Source of the DNA: Ustilaginoidea virens
Lineage: Eukaryota > Ascomycota > Sordariomycetes > Hypocreales > Clavicipitaceae
Assembly (NCBI RefSeq): GCF_000687475.1
Contig: NC_057317.1
Span: forward strand, 5,270,501 to 5,334,500
Direction of reading: 5' to 3'
DNA length: 64,000 nt
Shown: one piece after another, positions 46,901 to 60,600 of the stretch
Layout of the letters: the number at the start of each line of letters is the position of its first letter
How positions within the stretch are numbered: position 1 is the stretch's first letter
The notes under the pieces: generated by a model
What the model saw: only the letters and a program-made list of their open reading frames with translations
What the model was told of the DNA's origin: nothing
Databases searched by the model: none
Position numbers and translations under genes: made by a program

Positions 46901-49900
46901 TTACCTTACTGCGGGGAGTAACTAGCCTAAGCCGCTATTATATTATAAGTTTAAAGAGAGTATCGATACTAAGTAAGGTCCGGTCTAAGCTATCCTATAA
47001 AGGGTGGTATATATTAAAGTCCCTAATAAAAGCACTATAAAGGCGGGGTAGGAGCTCGGCGAGTGTAGTAAGGAAGGTTATCTAGTTTAGCTTATAGCCT
47101 AAGGAGTAGATAGAGTAGATATTAGTATATAATAGGGATATTTTGCACTAGTCGGTTCCTTTATCGCTGGACTATATGCCGGGCCCGTACTGCTTATAGA
47201 TATATATCGCTATTCTCCCGCTGTATGCTATTAATATATATCTTCTAAGGCTAGGGCTTAATGGGGTCTGTCCGGGCGTAGTAGGTTTTTAAATCGCTAT
47301 AACGTTAGGCTCGCGCTAGTAATAGAGTGCTAGTCTTACGAGGGTGGTTTTCTTTTATATATTCTAGTAGAGGACTATTATTATATAGATAATCGTAAGG
47401 GGGTTAGTAGCAGTAGCATATTAGAGGTAGCTATAGATTAGGCATTTAGGGCAGGTGCGGTCGCATTATAGTCTTATATAGGGGCGGCTTAGAGGAAGGC
47501 AGTGATATTACTATCGGCCCTAATACGGGGGGTCTTATTAATGCTTCCAACCGGTTAGCCTCATTTCTAAGGGGAGGGCTTACATAAGGGAGATCCACTA
47601 GCTGTATAGCAGCAGCCCTAGTCCGCAATTAGGATAGCATTAGCATCTAATACTATATGCGAGGCGAAGAGCCTTAGTCTATTGCTATAAGAATTTCTAG
47701 CTTTTTCCTATTATTCGTTCGCTACTTTATAGAGGCAGGACTATACTAGGTGTAATCCGTAATAGTTAAGGCAGGATTCGCGTTAGTTTTATATAGTAAC
47801 TAGGCAGCTTTAATTGCTATCTAGGTAGTATTCGGAGCCGCACCAGCTATAGCGAGCTGCCGTTATATAGTATATAGCGATATAGCCGAATTTAAAGCAA
47901 TTATAGTATTAGCGAGGGTGTATAGTATCGTTATAAGGTTCGGCTTCGAATATCTCTGCTTGGTATATAATGCCGGCTTTATAAAGCTTATTTATAAGGT
48001 TGATAGAGTCTACCCCTATAATTAGGGGTGCCTGCATTATAGTCCCCCTAGGGCGGCGAGGGGAGACCCTAGTAAAGCCCTCTCTATTAGCTTTAGTAAG
48101 ATTTAACTAGATATCTTCTATTACGGCATTCGTAGTATAGTAGTTCGGGAAGCTTTTAACGATAATACTAAATAAGTATCGGTTAGGTTCTGCCTTTTAG
48201 CCGAAGGCGGGGCATACCTAGGTCGTATTTATAGTATATTTCGCTTTTTCTTTTTTAAAAGTAACGATTGTATTACTACTATAGAGCCTATAGGCTGCAA
48301 CTGCTACTCCCTTAACGATAGCCCTATTGATTGTATTAACGATTTCGATTAGGGTATAATTCTAGAGGATTTCGCTAATAATATTTCCTTTAATAAGGAT
48401 TTCGCGGTAGATATAAGGGGGTACCATAAGGGGAGCTAGGCTGCGTTAGGGTAATATAGCGGCTGTAAGCCCTTATGCAGCGATAGATGCCCATATAGTA
48501 GGGGCTACAGTAGGTTTTAGGAGATTCTATATAGCCTTATTAATTGCGGTCTCGATTGTCTATATGAGGGTTCTAATGGGGGTGCAGATATTGCCTAGAT
48601 TGGCCTTTTGCCGGGCAGTCTCTACTATAAAGTTTATAGCCTCTCGCACTCTTCCTAGTACCACTAGGGGAATATAGTCCTAAAGCTCTTTTATAAAATC
48701 TATAATAATATTAGCTACTGGTCGCTTCCGCCCTTAGGCAGGTTCGGTCTCGGACTAGTTGCACTATATACTATTCGCGATTGTAGTATTAGGGTTGTGG
48801 CGGCTATATGCTATGCCGCCCTTATTCCCTCCGTCGATATCTATCACTTTATCCGCGCCTGCCGCGCCCACTCCCTAGACGCAATGCGCTATAGGTGAGG
48901 GGGGTAAACGGACGAGAAAAAGCGATTGGAAATATTAGAATTAATTTTAGAGGCGGTTCCGTGCCGCTACCTAGGTGCGGGCGAAATCGCGAGAGTTTTT
49001 TTCCATATTACTATTAGTATACCTTGCCTTTAATTACGAATTAAAATTAGATATTATCGCCTTTTAGGAATTTACGGCTCTAAATAGACTCCCTTTATAC
49101 TTTAGCCTTAGTAGATACTAAGTAGCCGCCTATAGTAGACGCATAGCAATCTATATTTATAAAAGATATACTCCTAGCTTTTAGGCAATAGACTTAGATA
49201 TAGACTAGTGCTATATTATGCTTTATAATACTAATATCTATTCTATTTACTTTTTAATCCCTTCTCTAAATTAATTTACCCCCTTTTAGGAATTTGCTTA
49301 AACCCCCCTTTATCCCTATAATATCTTTACTAATAACTTTAATATCTATTACCCTATATAGGACCGCTCTTATAGAACCTCCTTAGGCTATAACACCCTT
49401 TTTAAACTTATATTAAAATAAAAGCTAACCCTTATAATACTATAGGGAGAGATAACTAGATAAGCCCTAAGTAAATGTAATAATATTATCGACTATATAT
49501 AGAGTATAGGCAACCTTAATATAGAGTTTATAGAGGCGGCAGATATTACTAGATCTAATTATATCCCTTAGGTAATCTAAATAGAAATAGGACTAAATAA
49601 GTTTTATAAATTACTATTGATATACTAATAGAAAAAACTTAATAAAATTCTCGTCTATAATAAAGCTAAAGTTAAGATAGCTATCCTATATACCTTATAC
49701 CTATTTTAGTCCCCTATAGAGATCGATACTTTTACCAAATAGCTTACGACCTAACTATAGGCTATTGCTAATATTACTATGCCTAAAAGAGGAACTAAAC
49801 CGCTAGAAGGCCCTATAGTGGACCTAAGAAGTATAATCGGCCATAATAGCGGCCTATAAGGCTATAAGAAATTAAAGAAAAGACTATACTAGCCTTAATT

Positions 49901-50920
49901 AGTTAATAGTATAAAGAGTCGAGATAAACTAAACTAAAGTTATCTAATAGGAAAAGCGCTAGATATAGAAAGAAGCTATTAATAAGGCTATAATAAAAAA
50001 TATAGACCTATAGTCTCTAGAGAAATAGGCCTAGCTGTATAGTAGACTCTCTTTAGAATTAAAAGAAATTCTTATACTTCTTAAAGGCAAAGGAGTATAA
50101 ATATAGAAATTAAAAATATACTCCTCTAAAGCAAAAGTATTAGCAGAAAGATTCTTCCTAATATTAATAGCTATCCTTAATAATATCCTAGACTTGCGAT
50201 TCCCCTGCCTTACCGATATAATATTCGCCCCTAATAATAAATTCTTAATAGCAGACGTTTATAATACCCTCCGATATATAGCTAGTTAGAAAGTATTAGG
50301 CCTTAATAGTATACCGGTGGGATTCTTTAAAGCCTATAGAGAACTAATTATTAAAGCCTTAATAATACTCCTTAATATTATATATAGAACTAATTACTAC
50401 CTAATATAGTTTTAGGAAACTAAAGTCGTAATATTAAGAAAACCTAGTAAAATACCTAAAGAATACTAAAAAGCTAGAGCTTAGCACTTAATATCCCTTC
50501 TAAACCTCTTTAGAAAAGTACTTAAAGCTATAGTAGTAAAGAGACTAATAATAATCGCAAAAGAATAGAAATTGCTATTAGATATACAAATAGATAATAA
50601 AGCAAATAGATTAATAGATATAGCGCTATATACCCTAGAAAAAGCAGTTAAGGCCACCTAGTAATATAAAGGAATAGTATTACTACTATAATTAGATATC
50701 TCTATAGCATTTGATACTATTAACTATATTAGACTTATATATTTCCTCCTTTAAAGCGGCACCCCCCGATAAATAGCAGCCTAAGTCTAAGGCTTTACTG
50801 CATTATATTTAGCTAAAATCTTCTTTAAAAGCTAACCCACTTAATAATTCTTAATTATAGTAGGAATGCCCTAAGGCGCCCTAATCTCTTTAATCCTTTT
50901 CCTCTTCTATATTGCACCTT
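40979..50920 (+). mobile_element. LINE-A copy 2, split by LINE-B2 and then by LINE-A3
   Basis: LINE-A2 occupies about 40979-42622 and 49022-about 50920. It begins with the shared 5' end (TTTTCGTGATTTCGCCC), then 5' UTR, ORF1 (41,340-42,300; zinc-knuckle remains near 42,090-42,220), then after LINE-B2 the endonuclease (49,050-49,800; the YPIQDR and LGYNTL region near 49,350) and RT (50,200-50,920). The rest is displaced beyond LINE-A3, outside the window. RIP changes throughout. Confidence 0.85.
42623..49006 (-). mobile_element. LINE-B copy 2, full length, with 15-bp target duplication
   Basis: A 6,384-bp Tad1-like LINE on the minus strand. The 5' end (right side, 48,972-49,004) reads A-run, CTCGCGATTTCGCCCGCACC; the 3' end (left) is (TAA)n. 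The flanks ATTACTATTAGTATA at 42608-42622 and 49007-49021 are identical, proving a target-primed insertion into LINE-A2. Order 5' to 3': 5' UTR, ORF1 (about 48,600-47,700), endonuclease (47,400-46,500), RT (46,200-45,100), ORF2 C-terminus (to about 44,150), and a 3' UTR of about 1.5 kb. All frames are interrupted by RIP-type stops. Open frames on the + strand at 43,107-43,451 are antisense. Confidence 0.9.
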
Positions 50921-53900
50921 TATATATATATATATATATATATATTACACTAGCTAAGCTATCTAGGAGGGGGATAAGCCCCTATCTAGCCTAGTACTAG
51001 TACCTCTATGCCTAATCTATATAGGAAACCTGGTGCCGGGAGGAAAACCTATATACTATCTATGGTCGATAGTATCCCTTCGGAATCGAAGGGGGTTTAC
51101 TATACATTACAAGGAGGTATCCTATCGCACGAGACTAGGTCTAGCGGCAGGGCTAGGAAAGTATGGATAGTAGGCACGCCTCGATAGGCACGGTGATTTG
51201 CCTTAGTGGTCATTAGTTATTAGTTATTAGGCATTAGTCAGGCTCTAGGGTGGGTATAAATCGGAACCGATATGATTAATGTTGTTAGGTATAGGAGGCG
51301 GCGGTAATATTAGTATCGGGTGGGCGGCGGTATCGCGGTAAGTCGCGCGTTTTATTATTATTGACTTCGTCTGATGTGGGTTAGGGCAGCTAGTGGACGG
51401 TCGAATAATCTAGTGCGGGCATATAGCGGTATAAAGTCTCTCTTGCCTGCCCTACCTTTTTAATTCTTTTCCTCTTCCCTTTTTATTCCTTATTGAAAAT
51501 TATTAAGAATTTTCTTTTACTTCTCTACTTCGATTGCGTTATAGTAGTTTTTATATATCCTTTATTCTTCGATATGCCTACCATTCTAGAGTTAGGTCTT
51601 AGCCTAGCTCGAAAATAGCTGTATCATCCCTATGTATACCGCGGTGCCAATATAGCCGCTTATTATTATGACTAATAAGGTAAGAGGTTCTCTTTAATTA
51701 TTATCTATCTTTTTCTAATAGTAGGTAGGGCTCGGGGGTGCCTATTTCGCTTATACTTTAAAGCAGAAGCCTTATTATATCTTAATGCATAATACTACGA
51801 ACTGCGAACCGGTAGAGAGTATACTTATATTGCAGAAGGCCTATACTTGCGAGTAGGAAGTAAGTATATTAGTTTACTAGTATCCCTTAACTTTATAATT
51901 GACCTTAGTAGGTAGATAAAGATAATTACTATAAGGCCTAGTAGGCTGCGTATTAGTCTATTATATTAGTTACCTTAGTACCTTGAAAGGGTTAAGACGA
52001 CTCTACTATTATAATGCGAATAATGGTGCCTATAGTCCTAATCTTACTGCCGGCTGACTTCTTTAGGCTTATTAAGAGAGGGGTTTTAGCTTTAGAGTGC
52101 GCCTATAGCGGTAAGCCTTAGTCTCTCTCGTTAGTCGAGGGACCTTAGTCTCTTACTATTACTACCAGCGATAGAAGCCCTACTAATTCTATTATTGTAT
52201 TAGATATCGATAATAAGCCTGCTCCCGGGCCTGCTACTATAGGGGAACCGCCTTGCAGCGAGGGGGTCTTACTAATATAGTTTAAGACTCCTGCGATACT
52301 ATCTTCCAGTAAGTTATAGTAAGCCCTAAGTAGAGTTTCAGCTAATAGTATCTGCCTCTAGAGCGCTATTTATACCGCCGTTAAAGCCTCTCCTACCTAC
52401 TACTTAATCGGTATAGCTTAAGTAAGCTAAATTAGTAGTTCTATTACTATTTTCTCCTCATCTTTATACTAATACCCCCGCCCCCTCCCCCTTTAAAAAG
52501 AAGAGGGAGGGGTTAAAGATAATAGAGTCGCCTACAAAGGGAATACTAGGTCTAGCCGCTAAGATTAAACGAAAGATGCGTTTAAAATCTATAGTATCCC
52601 CTTCCCTAGGGGGGAAGGGGAAAGGAAAAGGGAAAGCAAAGGTAGCCCCTAATAATAGTTATAGTAATAGAGAGGGTAGTGCGGAGTAAATAGGGGTCTA
52701 AGGGGTTAAGGGTACTAAGAAGATTAGGGGTCTAAGTCTATCGACTATATAGGTAGCTTATATAAAAAGGATATTCTTCCCCTATCTATATAGTCAATTA
52801 TATCTTTATCTATAATTATCTATATATATATATATATAGTCTAGGGTTAGGGTATAATTATATCGGGTTGCTATTAGAGCCGAAGTCTATATAGGCAGTA
52901 AGTGCAATAGCTAAGGTAAACTATTTAAGCCGGCGGGTATTAAGGACCTATTTAATAACCTGCTTAGCTAAATCTTTATTTTCGAGTATTTAGGTAATAC
53001 TATATTTATCTAGTATAGGGCGGTCTTAAATGCAGAAAGGAAGGTTTCCAAAATAGTTACTATACTCTAGGATTATATATTTAATGTTTTCTATATTAGG
53101 ACTGCATTAATAGTATAGGTAGTAGATAGATAGGACCTTTATTTTATATAGGAACTTATTAAGGCCTATTTTTTCTATTTTAAGTTAGGTAAGGAGGGAG
53201 GACTTATATTTATAAAGGTTTTTATAGAGATCTAGCATCTTCTTTACAGAAGTGAAATTAGGGGTATATTTAGTAGTAGGGTGGTTCTTTAGTAGGTATT
53301 ATATTCGGGCGAATTATTACTTTGATTGCTATCTCTTTATCTATTTAAGAGCTAGAAAATAAGTAAAGGATAGTTTATTATCTTAGAGTAGAATTAAATC
53401 TTTAAAGGCTATATAATTTAATATTCTATTCTCGGTCGGTTGCCTTTATCTATAGGTAGGTCTTTATTATAGCCGAGTCTAGATAATAGCATATATATTA
53501 AAGATAAGGTCGGCTATACTACTTTCTTAGGTTCTAGTAAGGAATTATTATTAGGCCAGGTTAAAATAGAGGTCGAATAAAGGGACTACTACTTTAGTTT
53601 CTATAATTGCATTAGGTATTACTTAATAGGCTCTTATAAGTATATAGAGGCACTTCGACTATTTAGCGGCTAGACTATATATAATGCCTCTTACTATTTC
53701 TCTTAGCTTAGTAGGAGTATATTAGATTCTAGCGCTAAAAGCGATTATAGTTCTAATAACCTATATATATAGTAATTAGGCTTCGCAGAATTAATATCCC
53801 TATATAGAGGCCGCTAGAGCGATAAAGGCAAGCTTCTACCTTTTTAGCTTTTTTACTATTTAGGCCCTATAGTCAATCTAGCTAAGTTTATAGTTAATCT

Positions 53901-54637
53901 CTACTCTAAGGAATTAGGCGTATTATATAGGCTAGATAGTCGCATTGCTAAATCGTATTATTATAGTATCCAGTCGGTATTATTTAGTAAAGTGTATTAG
54001 CTTACTTTTTGCTAGATTGAATTTTAGTCTGGCTTTTGCCGACTATTTTTTATAGATCTTTTATACTTTCGAGAGGGTTGCGACTATATTTTGCGTTATT
54101 TTGCTATATGCGATTATATTAGTATCGTCTGTGAATCCTAAGGTTAATAAATTATCTACTACTTTAAGTCTATAGTATAGGGGTATAATATAGAAGAGGA
54201 AAAGGATTAGGGAGATTAAAAAGCCTTAGGGCACTCCTATTATAATTAGGAATCTTTAGGTAGGTTAGCCTTTAAAGAAGATTTTAATTAAGCACGATAT
54301 AGTAAAGCCTTAGACTTAGGCTGCTATCTATCGGGGGGCGCTACTTTAGAGGAGGAGGTATATAAGCCTAGTGTAATTAATAGTATCGAATGCCGTAGAG
54401 ATATCTAATTATAGTAGCAATACTATTCCTTTATACTACTAAATAGCCTTAACTGCTTCTATTAGGGTATATAGTGCTATATCTATTAATCTATTTGCTC
54501 TATTGCCTATTTATATATCTAGTAGTAATTTCCGTTTTTCTGCGATTATTATTAGTCTTTTTGCTATTATAGCTTTAAGGATTTTACTAAAGAGGTTTAG
54601 GAGGGATATTAGGCGCTAGGCTCTTACTCTTTAGTAT
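50921..54637 (-). mobile_element. LINE-A copy 3, 3' part (continues at 61,652)
   Basis: Minus-strand LINE-A inserted into LINE-A2. The left edge is a (TA)n tail (50,921-50,945) followed by the LINE-A 3' UTR (to about 52,870), the ORF2 C-terminus (LYKYKSSLLTQLKIEKIGL around 53,180-53,240) and RT, where the catalytic box still reads GFTDDT at 54,124-54,141 with both Asp codons kept. It is cut at 54,637 by LINE-A4. Confidence 0.88.
51055..51093 (-). other. Two adjacent hairpins in the LINE-A 3' UTR
   Basis: ACTATC-TATGGTC-GATAGT (51055-51073; outer stem of 6 bp) is followed by CCCTTCG-GAAT-CGAAGGG (51076-51093; perfect 7-bp stem). LINE-A4 has the same pair at 54758-54776 and 54778-54797, with one stem position changed by a transition. 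Being near the 3' end, they could be the structure recognised by the element's reverse transcriptase; that is inference. Confidence 0.5.
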
Positions 54638-57600
54638 ATATATATATTACACTAGCTAAGCTATCTAGGGGGGGGATAAGCCCCCATCTAGCCTAGTGCT
54701 AGTACCTCTATGCCTAATCTATATAGGAAACCCGAGTGCCGGGAGGAAAACCTAGATACTATCCGTGGTCGATAGTATCCCTTCGGAATCGAAAGGGGTT
54801 TACTATATATTGCGAAGAGGTATCCTATCGTGCGAGACTAGGTCTGGCGGCAGGGCTAGGAAAGTATAGATAGTAGGCGCGCCTTAATAGGCGCGGTGAT
54901 TTGCCTTAGTAGTTATTAGTCATTAGTTATTAGGCATTAGTCAGGCTCTGGGGTAGGTATGAATCGGAACTGATATAGTCAATATTATTAGGTATAGGAG
55001 GCGGCGGTGATATTAGTATCGGGTGAGCGGCGGTATCGCGGTGAGTTGCGCGTTTTATTATTATTAGCTTCGTCTGATATAGGTTAGGGCAGCTGGCGGA
55101 CGGTCGAGTGATCTAGTGCGGGCATATAGCGGTATAAAGTCTCCCTTACCTGCCTTATTTTTTTAATTCCTTTCCTTTTCCCTTTTTATTCCTTATTGAA
55201 AATTACTAAGAATTTTCCTTTACTTCTCCGCCTCGATTGCGCTATAGTAGTTTTTATGCATCCTTTATCCTTCGATATACCTACCGTTCTAGAGTTAGGT
55301 CTTAGCCTAGCTCGAAAATGGCTGTATTATCCCTATATATGCCGCAATGCTAATATAGCCGCTCGTTGTTATAACTAATAAAGTGAGAGGTTCTCTTTAA
55401 TCGTTATCTATTTTTTTTTAATAGTAAATAGGGCTCGGGGGTGCCTATTTCGCTTATACTTCGAAGCGGAAGCCTTATTATATCCTAGTGTGTAATACTA
55501 CGAACCGCGAACCGATAGAGAGTATGCTTATATTATAGAAAGCCTACGCTTATAAGTAAGAAGTAAGTATATCAGTTTGCCGATATCCTTTAACTTTATA
55601 GTTAACTTTAATAGGTAGATAAAGACGATTACTATAAGGCCTAATAGGCTGTATATCGGTCTATTGCGCTAATTACCTTAGTACCTCGAAAGGGTTAAAA
55701 CGACTCTGCTATTATAATGCGAATAATGGTGCCTATAGTTTTAATTTTGCTGCCGGCTGATTTCTTTAGGCTTATTAAGAGAGGGGTTTTAGCTTTAGAA
55801 TGCACTTATAGCGGCAGGCCTTAGCCTCTTTTATCGGTCGAGGGAACTTAGCCTCCTACTACTACTGCCGGCAATAGAAGCTCTACTAGTTCTGTTATTA
55901 TATTAGATATCGATAATAAGCCTGCTTTTAGGCCTACTGCTATAAAGAAACCACCTCACAGCGAGGGGGTCTCGCTAATATAGTCTAAGACTCCTACGAT
56001 ACTATTTTCTAATGAGTTACAGTAAACGGTTATATTTTTAAAGTTTATAAAGTCTTAAGCGGAGTCTTAGCTAATAGTATCTGCCTCTAGAGCGTTAGCT
56101 ATACTGTTATTGAAGCCTCCCCTATTTACTATTTAGTTAATACAGCCTAAATAAGCTAAATTAGTAGTTCTATCGTTATTTTCTCCTCGTCCCTATGCTA
56201 ATATCCCCGCCTTTTCCCCCTTTAAGAGGAAGAGAGAGGGGTTAAAAATAATAAAGTCGCCTATAAAGGGAATGCTAGGTCTAGCCACTAAGGTTAAATA
56301 AAAAACGCATTCGAGATCTATAGTCTCCCCTTCCCTAGGGGGGAAGGGGAAGAGAAAAGGGAAAATAAAAGTGGCTTCTAATAATAGCTATAGTAATAGA
56401 GAGGGTGGTATAGAGTAAGTAGGGGTCTAGGGGATTAGAGGTACTAAGAAGATTAGGGGTCTAAGTCTATCGACCGTATAGATAGCTTATATAAAAAGGA
56501 TATTCTTCCTTTATCTATATAGTCAATTGTATTTTTATCTATAATTGTCTATATATATATATATAGTCTAGGGTTGGGGTGCAATCGTATCGGGTTGCTA
56601 TTAGAGCCGAAGTCTATATAGGCAGTAAATGCAATAGCTAGGGTGAACTATTTAAGCCGGCGGATATTAAGGACCTATTTAATAACCTATTTAACTAAGT
56701 CTTTATTTTTAAATACTTAGGTAATATTATACTTATCTAATATAGGGCGGTTTTAGATATAGAGGGGAGGGTTTCTAAAATAGTTACTATACTCTAGGAT
56801 TATATATTCGATATTTTCTATATTAGGACCGTATTAGCAATATAGGTAGCAGATAGATAGGACCTTTATCTTATATAGGAACTCATTAAGGCTTATTTTT
56901 TCTATTCTAAATTAGGTAAGGAGGGAGGACTTATATTTATAAAGGTTTTTATAGAGATCTAGTATCTTCTTTATAGAGGTAAAGTTAAAAGTATATTTAG
57001 TAGTAGGGCGGTTCTTTAGCGGGTATTGTATTTAGGCGAATCGTTACTTCGATTGCTATCTTTTTATCTATTTAAAAGCTAGGGAGTAAGTAGGGGATAG
57101 TTTATTATCCTAAAATAAAATCGAATCTTTAAGGGCTATATAATTTAGTATTCTATTCTTAATCGGTTGCCTTTATCTATAGGTAGGTCTTTATTATAGC
57201 CGAGTCTAAATAATAGTATATACATTAGAGATAAGATCGGCTATACTATTTTCTTAGGTTTTAGTAAGGAATCGTTATTAAGCTAGATTAAGGTAAAGGT
57301 CGAGTAAGGGGATTATTACTTTAGTTTCTATAATTGCATTAAGTATTATTCGATAGGCTCTTATAACTATATAAAGGCACTTCGACTATTTAGTAGCTAG
57401 ACTATATATAATACCTTTTATTATTTCTCCCGGCTTAATAGGAGTATACTAGATTCTAGTGCTAAAGGCAATTATAGTTTTAATGACCTATATATATAGT
57501 AGTCAGGCTTCGTAGAACTAATATCCCTATATAGAGGCCGCTAGAGCAATAAGGGCGAGCTTCTGCCTTTCCAGCTTCTTTACTATTCGGGCCCTATAGT

Positions 57601-60600
57601 TAGTCTAGCTAAATTTATAGTTAATCTTTACTCTAAGGAATCGGGCGTATTATATAGGCTAGATAATCGTATTACCGAGTCGTATTATTATAGTATCCGA
57701 TCGGTACTATTTAGTAAAGTATATTAGCTCGCTCTTTACTAAATTAAATTTTAGTCCGGCCTCTACTAACTATTTTTTATAGATCTTCTATACTTTTGAG
57801 AGGGTTATAACTATATCTTATATTATTTTACTATATGCGATTATATTAGTATTATCTGCGAATCCTAGGGTTAGCGAGTTATTTACTGCTTTAAGTCTGC
57901 GGTATAGGGGTGCGATATAGAAGAGGAAAATAACTAGAGAGATTAAGGAGCCTTAGGGTATTCTTACTATAATTAAGAATCTTTAAGTAGGTTAGCCTTC
58001 AAAGAAGATTTTAGCTAAATACGATATAGTAAAGCTTTAGACCTAGGCTACTATCTATCGGGGGGCGCTACTTTAGAGGAGGAGGTGCATAAGTCTAATA
58101 TAGTTAATAGTATTAAATACCACAGAGATATCTAATTATAATAGCAATGCTATTCCTTTATACTGCTAGGTGGCCTTAACTGCTTCTACTAGGGTATATA
58201 GCGCTATATCTATTAATCTATTCGCTCTATTGCCTATTTATATATCTAGTAGTAATTTCCGTTTTTTCACAATTATTATTAATCTCTTTACTATTATAGC
58301 TTTAAGGACTTTACTAAGGAGGTTTAAAAGGGATATTAAGCGCTAGGCTCCTATTCTTTAGTATTCCTTAGGTATTTTACCGGGTTTTCTTAATACTACG
58401 ACTTTAGCTTCCTAGAATTATATTAGATAGTAACTAGTTTTATATATAGTATTGAGGAGTATTATTAGGGCTCTAAAAACCGGTTTTCTATAGGCTTTAA
58501 GGAATCCTATTGGTATACTATCGGGGCCTAGTACTTTCCAGCTAGCTATATATTAGAGGGCATTATAAATATCTACTTTAGAGAATTCGTCTTTAGGGGC
58601 GAATATCGCATTAGTAAAGCAGGGGAATCGCGGGTCTAGGATATTATTAAGGGTGGCTATTAATATCGGGAAGAATCTTTCTATTAATACTTCTGCTTTA
58701 GAGGAATATATTTTTGCTTCTTATATTTAGGCTCCTTCGCCTTAGAAAAGTATAGGGATTTCTTTTAATTCTAAAGGGAGTCTACTATATATCCGGGCCT
58801 ATTTCTCTAGGGACTATAGGTCTGCATTTTTCGTTATAGCCTTATTAACGGCTTCTCTCTATATCTAGCGCCTTTCCTATTAGATAACCTTAGTTTAGTT
58901 TATCTCTACTCTTTATGCTATTAACTAATTAAGGCTAGTACGGTTTTTTCTCTAATTCCTTATAGCCTTATAGGCCGCTATTATGGCCGACTATACTTCC
59001 TAGGTCTACTATAGGGCCCTTCTTAGCGGTTTAGTTCCTCTTTTAGGCATAGTAATATTAGCGATAGCCTATAGTTAGGTTATAAGCTATTAGGCGAAAG
59101 CATTAATCTCTATAGGGGACTAGGGTAGATGCGAGGCATATAGGATAGCTATCCTAATTTTAGCTTTAGCTTAAATAAGGATTTTATTAAGTTTCTTCTA
59201 TTAGTATATTAGTAGTAGTTTGTAAAACTCGTTTAGTCCTATTTCTACCTAGATTACCTAAAGGATATAATTAGATCTAGTAATATCTGCCGCCCCTATA
59301 AACTCTATATTAAGGTCTCTTATGCTCTATATATAGTCGATAGTGCTATTATATTTGCCTAGGGCTTATCTAATTATCTCTCCCTATAGTATTATAAGGG
59401 TTAGCTTTTATTTTAATACGAGTTCGAGGAGGGTATTATAGCCTAGGGAGGTTCTATAAAAGCGGTCCTATATAGGGTAGTAGATATTAAAGTCACTAGT
59501 AAAGATACTATGGGGGCGAGGGGTAGTTTAGGCGAATTCCTAAAGGGGGGTAGATTAATTTAGGGAAAGGATTAAGGAGTAAATAGAGTAGATATCGGTA
59601 TTTTAGAGTATAATATGGCACTAATTTAGACCTAAGTCTATTGCCTAAAAGCCGGGAGTATATCTTTTATAGATATAAATCGCTATATATCTACCGTAGG
59701 CGGCTACTTAGTATCTACTAAGGCTAAAGTATAGGGGGAGTCTATCTAGGGCTGTAAATTCCTAAAAGGCGATAATATCCGGTTCGGATTTATAGTTAAA
59801 GGCAAGGTGCGCTAGTAGTAATTTCTTTTATATATTCTAGTATAGTACCTTTATTATTAGTATTAGGGCTGGGGGGTCGGGGCTCTCGGTATATTAATAG
59901 TAATAGGCTCGGATAAATCAGGTTAAAAGAATATAGCGATATTACTATTACTATTAGTCCTCTTAGGGGCGATAGAGCTTTCTTTATATAGTCTACTAAT
60001 TCGTTTTCTTAGGAAGTCCTCCCTTAGGGAGTTACTAGTAAGGTATCTATAGCCCCTATCCTCTAGGATAGGGGGGGAAGGCATCGATAAGGTGCTAATA
60101 GTTGCGAACTATATTAGTCTAGTACTATAAGCCTGTTTTATGATATCTTATTGCCTATTCGCTATAGGGTAGAGTCGAGACTAGGCCGGATAGGGTCCCT
60201 AGCAGTTAAGGCAGTACTCTCTTTTATTGCTAATAATACTAGGGCAGTCTTTATCTCTATTAGGGTATCTCTCCGCGCTATACCATCCGCATTAAGGGGT
60301 CTCTATACAGTAATTCGCAATATATCTGAATTTAAAGTATTAGTAGTACTATCTTAGGTAGATAGTTTTATCGTATAGTTTAGCCTTAAAGATTTCTGTT
60401 TAGTAGATAACTCTAGTCTTATAGAATCGGTTTGCTGCTTTTACATTAGTTACTTTAATAATTAGGGGGGCTTTCATTACTTCTTTATTATTATTAAATT
60501 ACTCTAGGGGGCTATTCTAAGCTAGAATTGCCTATCTAGTACTCCGGCAAATAATCCGGAAGGGAAAAACCCGAGGTCCGGGGGGAAAACCCTTCCTGCT

